A stretch of 64,000 nt of DNA from Desarmillaria ectypa (lineage: Eukaryota > Basidiomycota > Agaricomycetes > Agaricales > Physalacriaceae). Below are positions 23,009-34,779 of the stretch, piece after piece; the first letter of the stretch is position 1, and the number at the start of each line of letters is the position of its first letter. The stretch is taken from positions 186,001 through 250,000 of the forward strand of contig JAUDYN010000001.1 in the NCBI GenBank assembly GCA_030407005.1, given 5' to 3'. The notes under the pieces were generated by a model that saw only the letters and a list, made by a program, of their open reading frames with translations, ran no database searches and was not told where the DNA came from. The translations under genes and the position numbers were made by a program.

Positions 23009-24349
23009 ATGTTTCCCCAAGTGTATTTTATTCTCCTAGCAGCAGTACTAGGTGCCAAGGCACAGAAATACTGGTTCAGTTTGTGCGTACTCCAACCTTC
23101 AACTATTCACCGCAAGTTGACCACCCGAAATTCCAGCGGTGACTCATACACCCAAACGGGCTTCAACACCACTGGCACTCTACCGGCTGTAGGCAATGCA
23201 CTCGGGAATCCTCCCTACCCAGGTTGGACATCTACCGGAGGCCAGAACTGGGTGGACTATGTCACGACGGTGGATAATACCTCTCTTGTCCTGACTTATA
23301 ACTTGGCTTACGGAGGTGCGGGTTCAAATTTATACCTCAACTCCCGCTTACTAACTGCTTATTTAGGCGCTACGATATCCGCAGACCTAGTGACTCCCTA
23401 CGAGCCTACCGTTCTTTCACTCACAGACCAGATCAACCAGTTTATGGACAGCTATGCGAGCAAGCCATCTACGACACCGTGGACGAGCGCGAATACACTA
23501 TTTTCGGTTTGGATTGGGATTAATGATATTGGGGGTAGCTTCTCGCTTGGGGGTGATCGGGATGCGTATGCTATCCCCGGCCTATGGTGTCGTGATGTTT
23601 TTTGAACTGCCAAATTCAATAGGTTCTCTGATACGCTACACGATGCTTATTTCGCGCTTGTCGAAAAACTCGTACGTTGCGTTTTTGTTTGTTTGTTCTT
23701 GGTCTAACTCAACTAAAGTAGTTGGTGCCAATCTGTGAGGGGTTTTCTGATCTAATGTCCTCCCAGCGATGTTGGCGCGAGGAACTTTTTATTCGTGAAT
23801 GTCCCGCCAATTGACCGTTCGCCACTGGTGAGCATTTTTGTGCGTTCATTCCGACTCGCTCCCTGAAGTCCTATGTGTAGATGCTCACTGGACCTGAGTC
23901 GAGTCAATCTCTTGAGAAATCCGTAATCGAGGGCTTCAACAGGAAACTTACGGCTCGTGCCGCCTCTCTGGAAGCCAACCATAGTGATGTGCGTATGAAG
24001 AACGCCGTATTTATAGTACTATGCTGAACTGATATATGTGACGTAGGTCACAACTTGGATATGGGACTCTAATGCTGCGTTCACGCCGATCCTGGATGAC
24101 CCCACCAGCTATGGGTTCAAGGATGCGACGAGTTCTGGAAATGGCGCGGATATCTTCTGGAGGTGAGTAAGCTTCGTTTTCTCTGCCTATCTTCTCGTGC
24201 TTATAGTTCCAATAGCGATGCCTACCATCCATCGAGTAAGTAAATCTATTTGAGCATCTGGTAGCTCTTGGCTCAATTTATCCCTGCCAGGCTACGCGCA
24301 TGCATATTTCGGCCAAGACGTAGCAAAGGTTCTTGGAGGATTTATTTGA
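23009..24349 (+). CDS. GDSL-type acylhydrolase (SGNH esterase), copy A
   Basis: Secreted esterase of the plant/fungal GDSL family (carbohydrate-esterase-16-like; substrate unknown). Signal peptide from 23009 (VYFILLAAVLGAKA). Exon 1 ends at 23082 and exon 2 starts at 23137, restoring block I WFSFGDSYTQTGF with the nucleophilic Ser. Further exons give GGQNWVDY and NLAYGGA, WIGINDIG (block III Asn), GARNFLFVNVPP, and the C-terminal DAYH, which is the Asp-x-x-His of the triad, before a TGA at 24347-24349. One junction near 23671, between VEKL and DVGARN, does not close in phase in my reading. Copy B shows the same, so either the splice site is unusual or both copies share a small lesion. The start lies just after a CCCCCCCC tract. 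Confidence 0.82.
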
Positions 24350-24358
24350 AGGGGGATA

Positions 24359-24998
24359 CAGTCAACTCTGTTATAACCCATAGTCTGGGGTGTCGACCAA
24401 CCTCGTTTGCAGGAAAATGGTGTAAATAACCCATAGAATTCTCCGAAAATCCACTTTGTATATACCCATACTTTTATCCGAATAAATTTTAGATGCGGAT
24501 AACGTCTGAACCCTGGGATAAGCACACATTTAACCTCCGGCTGTGTCGGGAAGATCTCAGGGTAACCTAAATATGGTTTGACGACAATCACGTGAAATGG
24601 TACTGCAGCAGCGGCCCAAAGGTTAGAACGTTGCGATGATGACAGATCAGATTTGGGACCGGTGGAAATGCATCCTACCTGAAAGGAGGCTCTTTAAGCT
24701 GTGATGACTGTTCAGAAGTACATTGCAGAGATGGGTAGTTCATTTGTATGGTAAATGGAGACAGTTCTTGCATCGTTTGGGAGGAAAACTCGACTTGAAG
24801 GTGTACAGAAAATGCGGAACGCTGAAATCACTGGTTTCTTCCGTCGGAAATAGTTATTTACAGCTCTTTAAATACATATAATCAATTATATAAGCACTGG
24901 AGAACACCCTATAATGACTTCTCTAGAAGTCCATACTCTGTAATAACATATAGCTCCGAGCGTCGACGGAGAGGTATAGGTTATAACAGAGTTGACTA
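24359..24998. mobile_element. MITE of Tc1/mariner (pogo-like) type, 640 bp
   Basis: Inverted termini share AGTCAACTCTGTTATAACC (24360-24378) and its reverse complement (24979-24997), flanked by TA on both sides (24357-24358 and 24999-25000). No transposase frame inside, so non-autonomous. The right arm of the inverted duplication lacks it entirely and joins the same flanks (GGGGATTCTAGTAGCTGGAA), which gives an empty site. Confidence 0.85.
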
Positions 24999-25194
24999 TA
25001 GTAGTAGCCGTAATAGTGTTGATGTAATAATGTTTGCACCATGAAATGAAACTTAGGGGCCTTGGGGACGCGCTTGTGGCGTGGGAATCCTATGGCTATT
25101 TTTTTTTATCGGTAGCTGCCGCCATGATGTAACTTGGCTGCTCCTCCCATCGGCTCTGCCGCTCACTAAGTTCGTCACGGCCGTGTCCTCAACG

Positions 25195-26398
25195 TACCGC
25201 TCGCATAGAAAAGCTCCCCGATGGATACCGAGTCGATAAAGTCATAGCAGCTCTCAAGGCGAGCCCAGTGGAGTCCATCGTACCGTCGAAAAATCATCTC
25301 TTGGTTAGGTTTTTCGATGAGAGTACGGCTAGGCGGTGCCTTGAAGGGGATATGGCTGGGTATGCTGTGAGGCTGGATGAGGATCCGTCGCCGCGGTTGT
25401 CTGTGTATGTCGTTGCTGCCCTTGGTCTGGAAGATGCATCGAGGACGTTGTTTATTAAGAACCCTCCGAGAGAGAAACGGGTGCTCCTTGAGGGAATGGA
25501 GGGCCTCCAGTGAACTAGGATTGAGAACGGTCGATTTGAGTATAGGTTTCTTGATGTTAGCGATGCTTGTAGGGTGCGCTAGGTGCTGATTTTTGCTTTG
25601 AATGTCATTCTGATATTTTTGTTTCTAAGGTTTTCTCTAGGTATAATGCCGTGAAGGGCGCGGCGTTTATATTCGTGCCTGACGACAAGGACGAGTATAT
25701 GTTTCCTTCATGGTATCCTCGGAGAGAATTCCTCTTGGGCAAGGTGGAACGGAACGTCTTGATATCCAATATCAAGGACAAGGAAACGCTGTGTCCTCGA
25801 CAACCATGTTTCCGAGTTCGATGCCCGTGGCTTCTTGTTAAAAGCTCGTTATGAGCGGAAAACGAAGGTCCGTGGGTTCCAAGTTCTTGTGTTTCCACGC
25901 TCAAATATGCTTGTAGGCGATGAAAGTCGTGCTTGCGACATCGGAACATGCCAAGCAATTCCTTGAGGCTTGTCAGGCTGGGCCCGACCTAGGGTGGGCC
26001 GAGCTATCATACCAAGAGGATAATGATCCTCACTGGATATCCCGGGGCATGATAACCGCGCTTACCTTAGGCGCTCGACGCAGCGTCTCATTGTTCGTAC
26101 CTTCAGAGCACCGGAGCTTCTTCTCGCAGTACGGTGCTCTTCGTCTGCAATCAACGTGAGGGGCTTCCTTGATGGCTGATTAGTGGGCTGCCATTGATTG
26201 TTTATTTACAGCCAGGACGATTCCTCTGAAGCGTTGCACTTGCATTTTGAGAGTATTCTGGGTGCGATGAAGGCGGTGATGTTGACGGAGGCGACGTTTG
26301 AGGGGGCTAGTATTACGTTCTTGGGTGCCGGTGATCTTGCTCCGTATCGCTTGACAGAAGTAGGGCGTAGGCAACATTGCAGGCTCCCGATTCCTTGA
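25195..26398 (+). pseudogene. RRM-like protein, pseudogene paralogue of 38469-39881
   Basis: Matches the intact gene on the minus strand at 38469-39881 segment by segment: IEKLPDGYRVDKVIAALKAS / VEQLPDGYDLNDVVGTLSAS, then VESIVPSKNHLLVRFF, FIFVPDDKDEYMFPSWY / FIDEDDYLYPEWY, MKVVLATSEHAKQFL / MRLRFISPDLAQQF, and FLGAGDLAPY / FLGADHLQPI near the end. An in-frame TGA at about 25511 replaces a Trp of the intact paralogue (LQ-stop-TRIENGR versus FWRLEGTK), a frameshift lies near 25790, and no in-frame start was found upstream. Its first about 80 bp lie inside the inverted duplication. Confidence 0.75.
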
Positions 26399-26850
26399 TA
26401 TTCAGACACAATATATATATTTATAAAGGAAAACCGGGAGCAAACACCAACACTAGCTATGTTTTCTGACCTGGATGATCCCATTTTTTACCCTTACACT
26501 CCAAACGCTCTAGAACAAATGGTTTTTAATAAATTCTGTTTCCATCTCTTCACGTTAGAATTTTCCGTTGGAACAGTTTGAAATGCCGATCCTCTTGTTT
26601 CGACCCCTGATTTTTCCGGAAGCGCCCCCACGTGGCCGCCGGCGGTGACGGGAGCAACTCTTTCTTGTACTCTACTGTGGAAGGCCCGGTATCGACTACC
26701 GGCCTTTCCCACTGCTCTGTTCTACTCTACAAAGGGTCTTTGAAGGCTCGCCACCGGCATCGAGGACAGCATAAAGGCCCTTTTAACGTCTACCACCACT
26801 GGAACCGCAGTCCATCACCGGCAGAGAGCACTGTAATCAACGACTGTCCT

Positions 26851-29047
26851 ATGCTGGATCTGTCTAATTGGTTCTCAACATTTTGTGAGAAACAGGTATT
26901 GGACAACGAAGGGCCAAGTGACACAACTGCGGAAATGGGCCTGCAGACGTTGCCGTACGATTTGCTGCTGAACATTGCTGCCTATCTCAGCCTATACGAC
27001 GTGCATGCGCTACATCTGGTGAGTGGTTGTTCATACCCACAGTGGTCCATAGTGGCTCTGAGGGCCAGGGAGTGCTGTGGAAGGAAGACGAGGCGGGGGG
27101 AGGGAAGGAAAAAAACAAGGTCGCGATCGCTGATTCTCTTTCCTTCCAGACTTGCAAATCATTGTACGATTTTTCCATTACCCGTCCTGTATACCGCCAG
27201 CTGGCGACGGATCTACTCAAACGATGCCGGGCACTTCCCCTCAAGGGCTTCCAGCGGCCTATGCAACTCAATACGCCCCAGCTAATACGCGCTGTCAATA
27301 AAGCTACCCGGAACGAGCATGCATGGCGCAAACGGGCACCCAGGCCCATCAGGCGTCAGTATGAGCCGGGAATACACCCGCTCAGCAACTACCTAGATTC
27401 CGATGAAAAAATATATGACCCTAGACCCCCCTCGTGGTACAGAATCGTACGCTCTCCCCCGGAGGAAGAGGTCGATTGGCTGTCACCCATCACCTCCAGC
27501 TATACCCTCTGCGCCACAAAGAGCGGCAAGGTCGTCTGCTGGGATATCCAGACGGACACTTGCCTCGCAGAGTGGACCCCGGGAGAAAAGTGGGAGTTGT
27601 GGAAGTGCAGGGTTGAGTTCGAAACTAGGTCTGTTTACTTCACGATGGCCAAGGTCCCATCGGGCTCGTAAGTACCTTTCCCCGGAAATCTATTATTATT
27701 ATTTTTGCTCATGCCTTGGCAGGTACGACGATACACAGATTATGGAATTCATTCTTATGCGACTCCGCTTCCCGGAACCTCTCGCAAGTGGTGCGCTGAA
27801 TGGTCCGCCCACCTTTAATCACGTTACGCGCTTCAAAACTAGGGGCGTCGTGATGAACGTGTTTCTGCTCGATCCAGTTGCTAGACTCTTGTCGAGCTAC
27901 ATCTGGATATCGACGTCCAACACCATCGCGTTGTATCTCTTGCCCGACTGGAGCAAGGATGAGTACGTCTTCATTGATACAGGTATTGAATGTGTGAGTG
28001 TATTTATCCGATACATGTAGGCCCATCTCTGACATTGTGCAGTCCGTCTCATCCAATTGGTCCTGTATACTACTGAACAAGACCATCGTTGTTCACTGCG
28101 AGGAACACGAATCTCTATCTCAGTACTTCTATCCAGTGGCCCTCCTCATGGCGCATATCAGACCCGCCGCAAAAGCTCCCACAATATCGGGGCACGTGCC
28201 ACCCTTTCGCTCTTTAAGTAAAAAGTTCATCTTCCCCCCTCCCATGCCATTTCCCTCGCCTAATAGCGACAACGCAACACCTATTTCTGCCAATTCTACT
28301 CCGACAATACTTGGTATCAGCGCCCCCGGTGCAACACCACCCAGCCTCCTCGCTATATCTACCACCAACGGCACCACCACAAGCACAGCGACAAACCCAT
28401 TCCCTTTCCCTCCATGGTACCCAGAAAGCGCCCATTTCGTCCGCCAATGGTGGCCCGCACTCTACGGTATGCCCCGCGTGAGCTGCACCGTCATCCTCAT
28501 GGCGTCCCACGACCCCGTAACACACAAAACCCGCTTCATCCTCGCCCAACACTACTTTCGTGTACCCATGCTCGACATCGACCCCGACTGGCTGCACTTT
28601 CCCTCCAAACTCCCTCCCTCCTCCTCCTCCTCCTCCACAAAGTTCCCCGACACGCATCTCATGAAACTCTGGTACGTCAGCACCCCCTTCGAGATCGTCT
28701 GCGTCCTAGACGGGCCCGAGCAAGAGCCAGATGAGGACACTGACAGGCCTCGACCGCTCATCGCCGTGGACTTTGGGCACGCAGTGTGGATCGAGTACGT
28801 CGAGGTCGATGGGGACTCGGGTATCGGGGACCCCGACGCCAAGTGGTTGCGCTTCGTGACGTTTCCCCCTTACGACGAGGACGGGAGCAGGTGTGGTGGG
28901 TTCGCCCAGCCAAGTGAGGTTCGCACGCTCGAGATCCCGGACGAGCTCGATTTGGATACGGTCGAGACGATCAATATCGATCAGAGCCAGGGCGCGGTTA
29001 TTCTGTCTGTGAAGGAGGGGAAAATATTTATTCTGTGTTATGAATAA
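26851..29047 (+). CDS. F-box protein with large C-terminal region
   Basis: Inferred exons 26851-27018, 27150-27667, 27723-27993 and 28043-29047, with donors GTGAGT and GTAAGT, give about 653 aa without stops. The F-box lies near the N-terminus (LQTLPYDLLLNIAAYLSLYDVHAL, spliced to TCKSLYDF), the usual link to Skp1 in SCF ubiquitin ligases. The rest has beta-propeller-like segments (TLCATKSGKVVCWDIQTDTC) and a Ser/Thr/Pro-rich linker near 28250-28400. The ATG at 26851 is the first plausible one; 26935 would keep the F-box. The substrate is unknown. It lies head to tail with the pseudogene upstream, in the spacer between the inverted arms. Confidence 0.8.
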
Positions 29048-29928
29048 CAACCTGTTGTTGTTTGTTTTTTTCGATTTGCTTTGTCTGTCGATCTGTTTAT
29101 GGTTATGTGTTATTTAAGCTGATGCTGTTTTTATCCTAATCATTCTAATTCTATTCACTACGTCGAGGTTGATTAGATCAGGGTGGCAGTCAGGTTCAAG
29201 TTGATGATGTTATTACTTAAGGACTCTTCGATGAACGGATATCAAACAATACAGCCTTGATGACCGCAGTGAGACGCTGAGATGTCCTTATTCGAAGCAA
29301 GGAACCGATATCTGGGGGATACGGCCATAGAAGAGTTCCGCGAGAACCTGAGGGCTGCGCGCCGTAACCATATTGTACGACCTCCGTGTATGGTATACGT
29401 GCCGAAGCTGTGAGCGCTTCTAGTAATACCGTACAACACGGCCGTATTCATGTGGCGATGATGAACTAGTCTGGGGATGGTTTTCGAGGTGCGCATACAG
29501 CTTCTAAAGTGAAGTAAGCCGACCTACCTGTAGGTCTTTTCAGTTGCCTACATATAACATGCTCTGAGGACTTGAAATCTTCAACCTCATAGAGCACTAT
29601 GATGTCATGGCGCGACGCCTCGAACCCATTAAAACGCCCCGGAATGGTCAATTTCTTCACAGAGATGCATTCTACGCATGTCAGACCAGTTAGTACATTA
29701 CCTTGTCACTTTATGGACACTATACTAGTATGTATTTACAGAGACCGACTCACCATGATGAATACGGTCGTGATTGTGTGGACCGATACCATCCAGCAAC
29801 CTTGACCATACGGTTACGAATGGTGCGCAGCCTTATGCAGCGAGATATCAAGACTACAGCATGGGTGGAATTTATTTGTTTATCGAAGCTTGTGTAAGTG
29901 CAATCTGACGCCCTCCTAGTTGTGTATA
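29048..29928. other. No confident gene
   Basis: 3' flanks of two convergent genes. Frames of 60-84 aa appear on both strands without domains. The segment around 29790-29830 (GACCATACGGTTACGAATGG) faintly recalls 6585-6600, too weak to call a repeat. Confidence 0.4.
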
Positions 29929-31939
29929 TCATACATCACAATGAAGAGACATATTTCCCTCGCGAGTAAATGTGATAATATGATCTCCCAAACTCCTTGT
30001 CGAAAACCCCGCTTCGCAATAATCACTAGCCCAAAAAAGAAATGTCAAGCCCAAAGTACACAGCAGAAACAAATGGCAGAGCATACAAGTAATCTGTGGG
30101 TTTCGTCAGTACTACGGTACCCGGTATATCAAAATGTAAACTCACAAATCCATTTCCTGCGGAAGACTTCCTGCTCAGCAGCGGTCAGACTATACTTCCG
30201 GACAAGCGCTAGGGATATCTTCTCTTCCCAGGAGTTTACAAAGTTTCGCTTCCACTCACGCAGCGTGCGCGCGTAGTGCGGCCCGATATTGATCATAGAA
30301 TCGACCGTGAAACGTCCAGAGCTCCCTGTCTTCATAGCCTCCATAAGAACGCATAGACTGGGAATATATCCCCCTGGAAATACTAAATGACATGACCCCT
30401 CAGCTAATACTGTATCGCAGTATTATCAGGCTTACTCTACGAAAATACGGTCAGAGTCAGATAAGCGAGAGTAGCGAAGCGGTTTACCCATTTTTGTATG
30501 AAACCAGAACCTTCTGAAGTATATGCCTCGATTCCTTCACCGAAACAGTGAGATTTACTAAAGCAAAGCAACGTGGATAACACCTACGAGCTTCCGGGAA
30601 GGTGATGACCTGTACCACTCCCGCTCCAGTATCGGATTTCATTGCCCAGTCCACCACCTGCCAGTACTCAGCCAAGAAGTCCCTACCCACATGCTCGATC
30701 ATCTCCACGCTGATGAAACGGTCGAAGGCTCCAGCCCATTCCGGCTTGAGGAAGCATTCTCGGAAGTCCATCTCGTGTACTATGATAGAATCGGACAGCC
30801 CGGCTTCATCGATACGTTTCTTTACAAAGGTGGCGTGGGTGGAAGAAAGAGTTATGGTGTCGATCTTACACCCTGGGATCGTGTTGGCTGCTAGGATAGC
30901 TAGCGATCCCCATCCCGTTCCTGCGTTAATAGTTAGAATCTCACCATGTAGACATCGTGAATTGTACCAATCTCCAATACACGGTCTCCAGGTCGGATGT
31001 CGGCTTTTTTCAGGATCATCCTAGAGGTATTGACAGTTCAAAATAACGAAGCCCATAACACAAGACTTACTTCATTTTCCTAATCTGGCCATCTTCTAGT
31101 GTATCCTCCGGAACCCCAGTGAGATCCGCGTCTATCTTCGAAAAGATGGCTGAAGAGTACTTCATGTCTGGGCTTAGAAAAGCAGGGAACCTGAAGCGAT
31201 ACCTGAGTCGTCATTTTGCTTGAGCAAAAAATACACGTTACTTACAGCTTGTCTTCAAGATCATAATGTGCGCATATGTTGGCCTTAGAGTTGGCCAAGT
31301 TCCCGACGAATTTGTAAGACGTGAACACTCGTCCTCGAGCGAGTAAAGAGGACGTAAGGCTATTAAGCGATCGCAGTAGATGATCACGGTTGAGAATCAA
31401 CAACTGTCGGATGTAAAAAAAAATCAGCAGAGTATTCCACAATGTTGATGGTACACGTGCCTTGACTAGTTTTGATACATCGTCGCAGTCGACTTCACGA
31501 CCAGTCAGAAAAGAAGGCGGGACTTTACACAGAGAGCGCACCTATACTACTCATGAAGGACTCTGCAAAACCGAGGTCTGTGAACAAGGCGACCCTTGTC
31601 CAAAATTCTCCTGACCGGACACGCAAGAGAGCGTATGGTTCTTCTTCTGGTCCAAATTCATATACGTCCTCTCCTTCTATTATCGTGAGATGGCCTGCAT
31701 TGATACTGCTCAGAGCCCTAGAGGGTATAGCATGACATCCGACAACAATGTATAAAAACCGAGCGAGCGCACCCTAGGGCTTGTGATTTGCAGAAAGCCA
31801 GGACAGGTCCCCAGGTTAAAGAGCTGATGGTCTCAGTGAATGAAAACCATATGCATTCGACGGCCCCTCCTAAAGACGAAGCATATCTCACGCCTAGGGT
31901 CTGCGTCTTGGATAGAGATGTGGCTGGAATGTCTTCCAT
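29929..31939 (-). CDS. Cyclopropane-fatty-acyl-phospholipid synthase-like methyltransferase
   Basis: SAM-dependent enzyme family that transfers a methylene to unsaturated acyl chains of phospholipids. The start at 31939 gives SLTWGPVLAFCKSQ, then (after an intron) LSSINAGHLTIIEGEDVYEFG and LFTDLGFAESFM, all as in fungal members. Later parts: YKFVGNLANSKANICAHYDL, AFLSPDMKYSSAIF, the SAM-binding loop VLEIG.GWGSLAI (split by an intron), FDRFISVEMIEHVG, and a C-terminal YYFDYCEAGFSTRSLGDHII ending at 29929. At least eight introns. The one after KLVK appears to use a GC donor (AAG/GCACGT...CCGACAG). No lesion was found. The bacterial name may not reflect the product actually made in fungi. Confidence 0.85.
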
Positions 31940-32537
31940 TTCGCAATCAGACGGACGAATAATTGTGATTAAACACGACGATAGCCCCCAAGTCCAGGAT
32001 TTTATACAAGAAATATGGGCGAGTTACAAGCGCGTTCGCAGATACAGGGGAGCAGAGCAGCTTGAGCCTCGGCGCTAGTGTCGAAGACCGCATGGTCATG
32101 GATCCATCCAAGATGCGTGTCAGCTAGACAGAAGAATCTTGCGATTTCCTCGGACTCTGGATGATAAGGGTCCACTAACCATGGCCGTAGACGTCTAGCA
32201 ACAAAAGGTGAGAATGGCGGCCCAATCAAGATAAAGCATACCAGGTTGACAGACCGCTGCACCCAAAGAAAAGGTCAGCGAAATCAGGGTTTTATTGAAT
32301 TATGTGTGCTCAGATGTCTTCATATTAATCTCAGCGTGTACATAGATCTAAGGTTCCGGATAGAAAACCTGAGATACGAGGGCACTTTCAAGAGGTGATG
32401 GTAGTAGGAAAGTCGCGTCTGTGGCGTGAGAGCTTTTCTACTTTCAGTAAAGCACGTACTCCCGACTTAGCGCGTGCGCGTAGAGAGACGCGTGGTAAGG
32501 GCATCTATAAGATGTACTGTCTCTTCGTGCCCGGCCC
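31940..32537. other. Upstream of the CFA-synthase-like gene; no confident gene
   Basis: Holds its promoter and a minus-strand frame of 86 aa (32002-32262, with LRPWLVDPYHPESEEIARFF) that looks protein-like but has no recognised family or clear start. Confidence 0.35.
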
Positions 32538-34277
32538 CATGGACTCCACTGGGCTCGCCTTGAGAGCTGCTATGACTTTATCGGTATCCATCAGGGAGTT
32601 TGTAAATGCTAGCGGTACGCTGAGGACACGGCCGTGACGAGCTCAGTGAGCTGCAGAGCCGACGGGAGGAGCAGCCAAGGTGCATCATGGCGGCAGCTAC
32701 TAAAAAAAGTCATAGGGTTCACACGCCACAGGCGCGTTCCCGAGACCCCTAAGTTTCATTTCATGCTGTAAACATTACATCAACACTATTCCAGCTACTA
32801 GAATCCCCCCTTCAAATAAATCCTCCGAGGACCTTTGCTACGTCTTGGCCGAAATAAGCGTGCACATAGCCTGGCAGGGTCAAATTAAGCAAAGGGCTAC
32901 TAGAAGCCCAAATAGACCTACTTACTCGATGGATGGTAGTTATCGCTATTGAAAATATAAGCACGATAACACGAAGCGAAAATGCAAAACCCACTCACCC
33001 CCAGAAGATATCCGCGCCATCTCCATAGTTCGTCGCATCCTTGAACCCAAAGCTGGTGGGGTCATCCAGGATCGGCGTGAATGCAGCATTAGAATCCCAT
33101 ATCCAAGTTGTGACCTACATCACATATATCAGTTCAGCATAGTACTATAAATACGGCGTTCTTCATACGCACATCACTATGGTTAGCTTCCAGAGAGGCG
33201 GCACGAGCCGTAAGTTTCCTGTTGAAGCCCTCGATCACGGATTTCTCAAGTGCTCGACTCGACTCAGGTTGAGTGAGCATCTACACATAGAACTTCAGGG
33301 AGCGAGTCGGAATGAACGCACAAAAATGCTCACCAGTGGCGAACGGTCAATTGGCGGGACATTCACGAATAAAAAGTTCCTCGCGCCAACATCGCTGGGA
33401 GGACATCAGATCAGGAAACCCCTCACAGATTAGCACCAACTACTGTAGTCGAGTTAGACCAAGGACAAACAAACAAAAACGCAACGTACGAGTTTTTCGA
33501 CAAGCGCGAAATAAGCATCGTGTAGCGTATCAGAGAACCTATTGAATGGAGTAGTTCAATAAACATCACGACACCATAGGCCGGAGATAGCATACGCATC
33601 CCGATCACCCGCAAGTGAGAAGCTACCCCCAATATCATTAATCCCAATCCAAACCGAAAATAGTGTATTCGCGCTCGTCCACGGTGTCGTGGACGGCTTG
33701 CTCGCATAGCTGTCCATAAACTGGTTGATCTGGTCCGTGAGTGAAAGAATGGTAGGCTCGTAGGGAATCACTAGGTCTGCGGAGATCGTAGCGCCTACCC
33801 AAGTAGTCAGTAAACGAGGGGGAAGCCTAGGTGTGAATTTGAACTCGCACCTCCGTAAGCCAAGTTATAAGTCAAGACAAGAGAGGTGTTTTCCACCGTC
33901 GTGACATAGTCTACCCAGTTCTGGCCTCCGGTCGCTGTCAAACCTGGATAGGGAGGATTCCCGAGTGCATTGCCTACAGCCGGTAGAGTGCCAGTGGTGT
34001 TGAAGCCCGTTTGGGTGTACGAGTCACCGCTTGAATATGGATAGGGTGAATAAAAATGATTGGCCCGGGAGGAATGCGTACAAGCTGAACCAGTATTTCT
34101 GTGCTTTGGTCCCTAGTGCTCCTGCTAGGAGGATAAAATAGACTTGGAGAAACATTCCGAACGCCAGGAATGGGGGGAGGGGAATACAAGGGGTGGCTCT
34201 CGGAGACGTAAATTCTTCTTATACGTAGCAGATTAAAAAAAAAAAAAAAAGCAAGGCAGATGCCGTGCTAAGTACGT
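32538..34277 (-). repeat. Right arm of the large inverted duplication
   Basis: Reverse-orientation partner of 22815-25279. It lacks the MITE, and in the promoter has a run of about 17 T (sense strand) where the left arm has about 100 bp of normal sequence. Homology stops near 32538, inside what in the left arm becomes the RRM-like pseudogene. Confidence 0.9.
32812..34155 (-). CDS. GDSL-type acylhydrolase (SGNH esterase), copy B
   Basis: Same exon plan as copy A, start at 34155 with signal peptide VYFILLAGALGTKA, then block I WFSFGDSYTQTGF after an intron ending TTCAAG. Also present: WVDYVTTVENTSLVLTYN, WIGINDIG, GARNFLFVN and the C-terminal DAYH-type Asp/His, ending at 32812. Replacements relative to copy A include LGTKA for LGAKA, TATGG for TSTGG and LAGDRDA for LGGDRDA, with no private stop or frameshift. 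It shares the ambiguous junction after VEKL. The promoter differs strongly from copy A, so expression may differ too. Confidence 0.8.
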
Positions 34278-34779
34278 ATACTGTGGGTGATCACGATGTG
34301 TAAATGGATCGCGATGTGCAGATTTTGGTTTGCAGCACGTTCTAGATTGTTGGCTTCAGTTTTTTTTTTTGATAGCTCGTTGAAAGTGTATAACTCATAG
34401 TACACAGTAATTTAATTTGTAAGCCGAGAGGAAGCCTTGTGAGGCGGCAAAAACTGTGTCTTTGCGCCCGGCCCCTCTCCTTTTCAGGTTCTACGCAGAA
34501 GGTGTTTTACCGCTCGTACACGCCAAAGATCTGGGGACCCGAATACCAGCGGACAGCACGTTGCACGTGTCGTTTGTGCGGAGTGAGTTGGATTGGAGTT
34601 GAATGTTTGCCGCTACAATCTCTTTACTTGAGGGTAGACTTTCTCAAACCCAGTTCACAAGACTGAATGCGGGCTCAGTGTAATTTTTGAGAGTTCGAAT
34701 TTTAAGTCCTCAGAGAGCCCCAGAGAAGAGATTTTTAGGTACCGTAGAAATACGACCGTACAATGAGTGATGCTGTCCA
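34278..34779. other. Gap with one exon-like fragment
   Basis: On the + strand, CTTTTCAG at about 34481-34488 is followed by an open stretch reading FYAEGVLPLVHAKDLGTRIP and ending HVSFVR (about 34489-34580). It looks like a lone exon of an unidentified gene. No partner exon was found. Confidence 0.3.

Larger units (their letters stand above)
22815..25279 (+). repeat. Left arm of the large inverted duplication
   Basis: Homologous to 34277-32538 in reverse orientation, from ACGTACTTAGCACGGCATCTGC through the GDSL gene and on to GCGAGCCCAGTGGAGTCCAT. It differs by the 640-bp MITE (24359-24998) and by about 100 bp of promoter missing from the other arm. The arms are about 7.3 kb apart. Confidence 0.9.

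Noticed and set aside
33179..33433. 84-aa plus-strand frame and its 76-aa twin at 23752-23982
   Set aside because: Antisense shadows of the same GDSL exon in the two arms.
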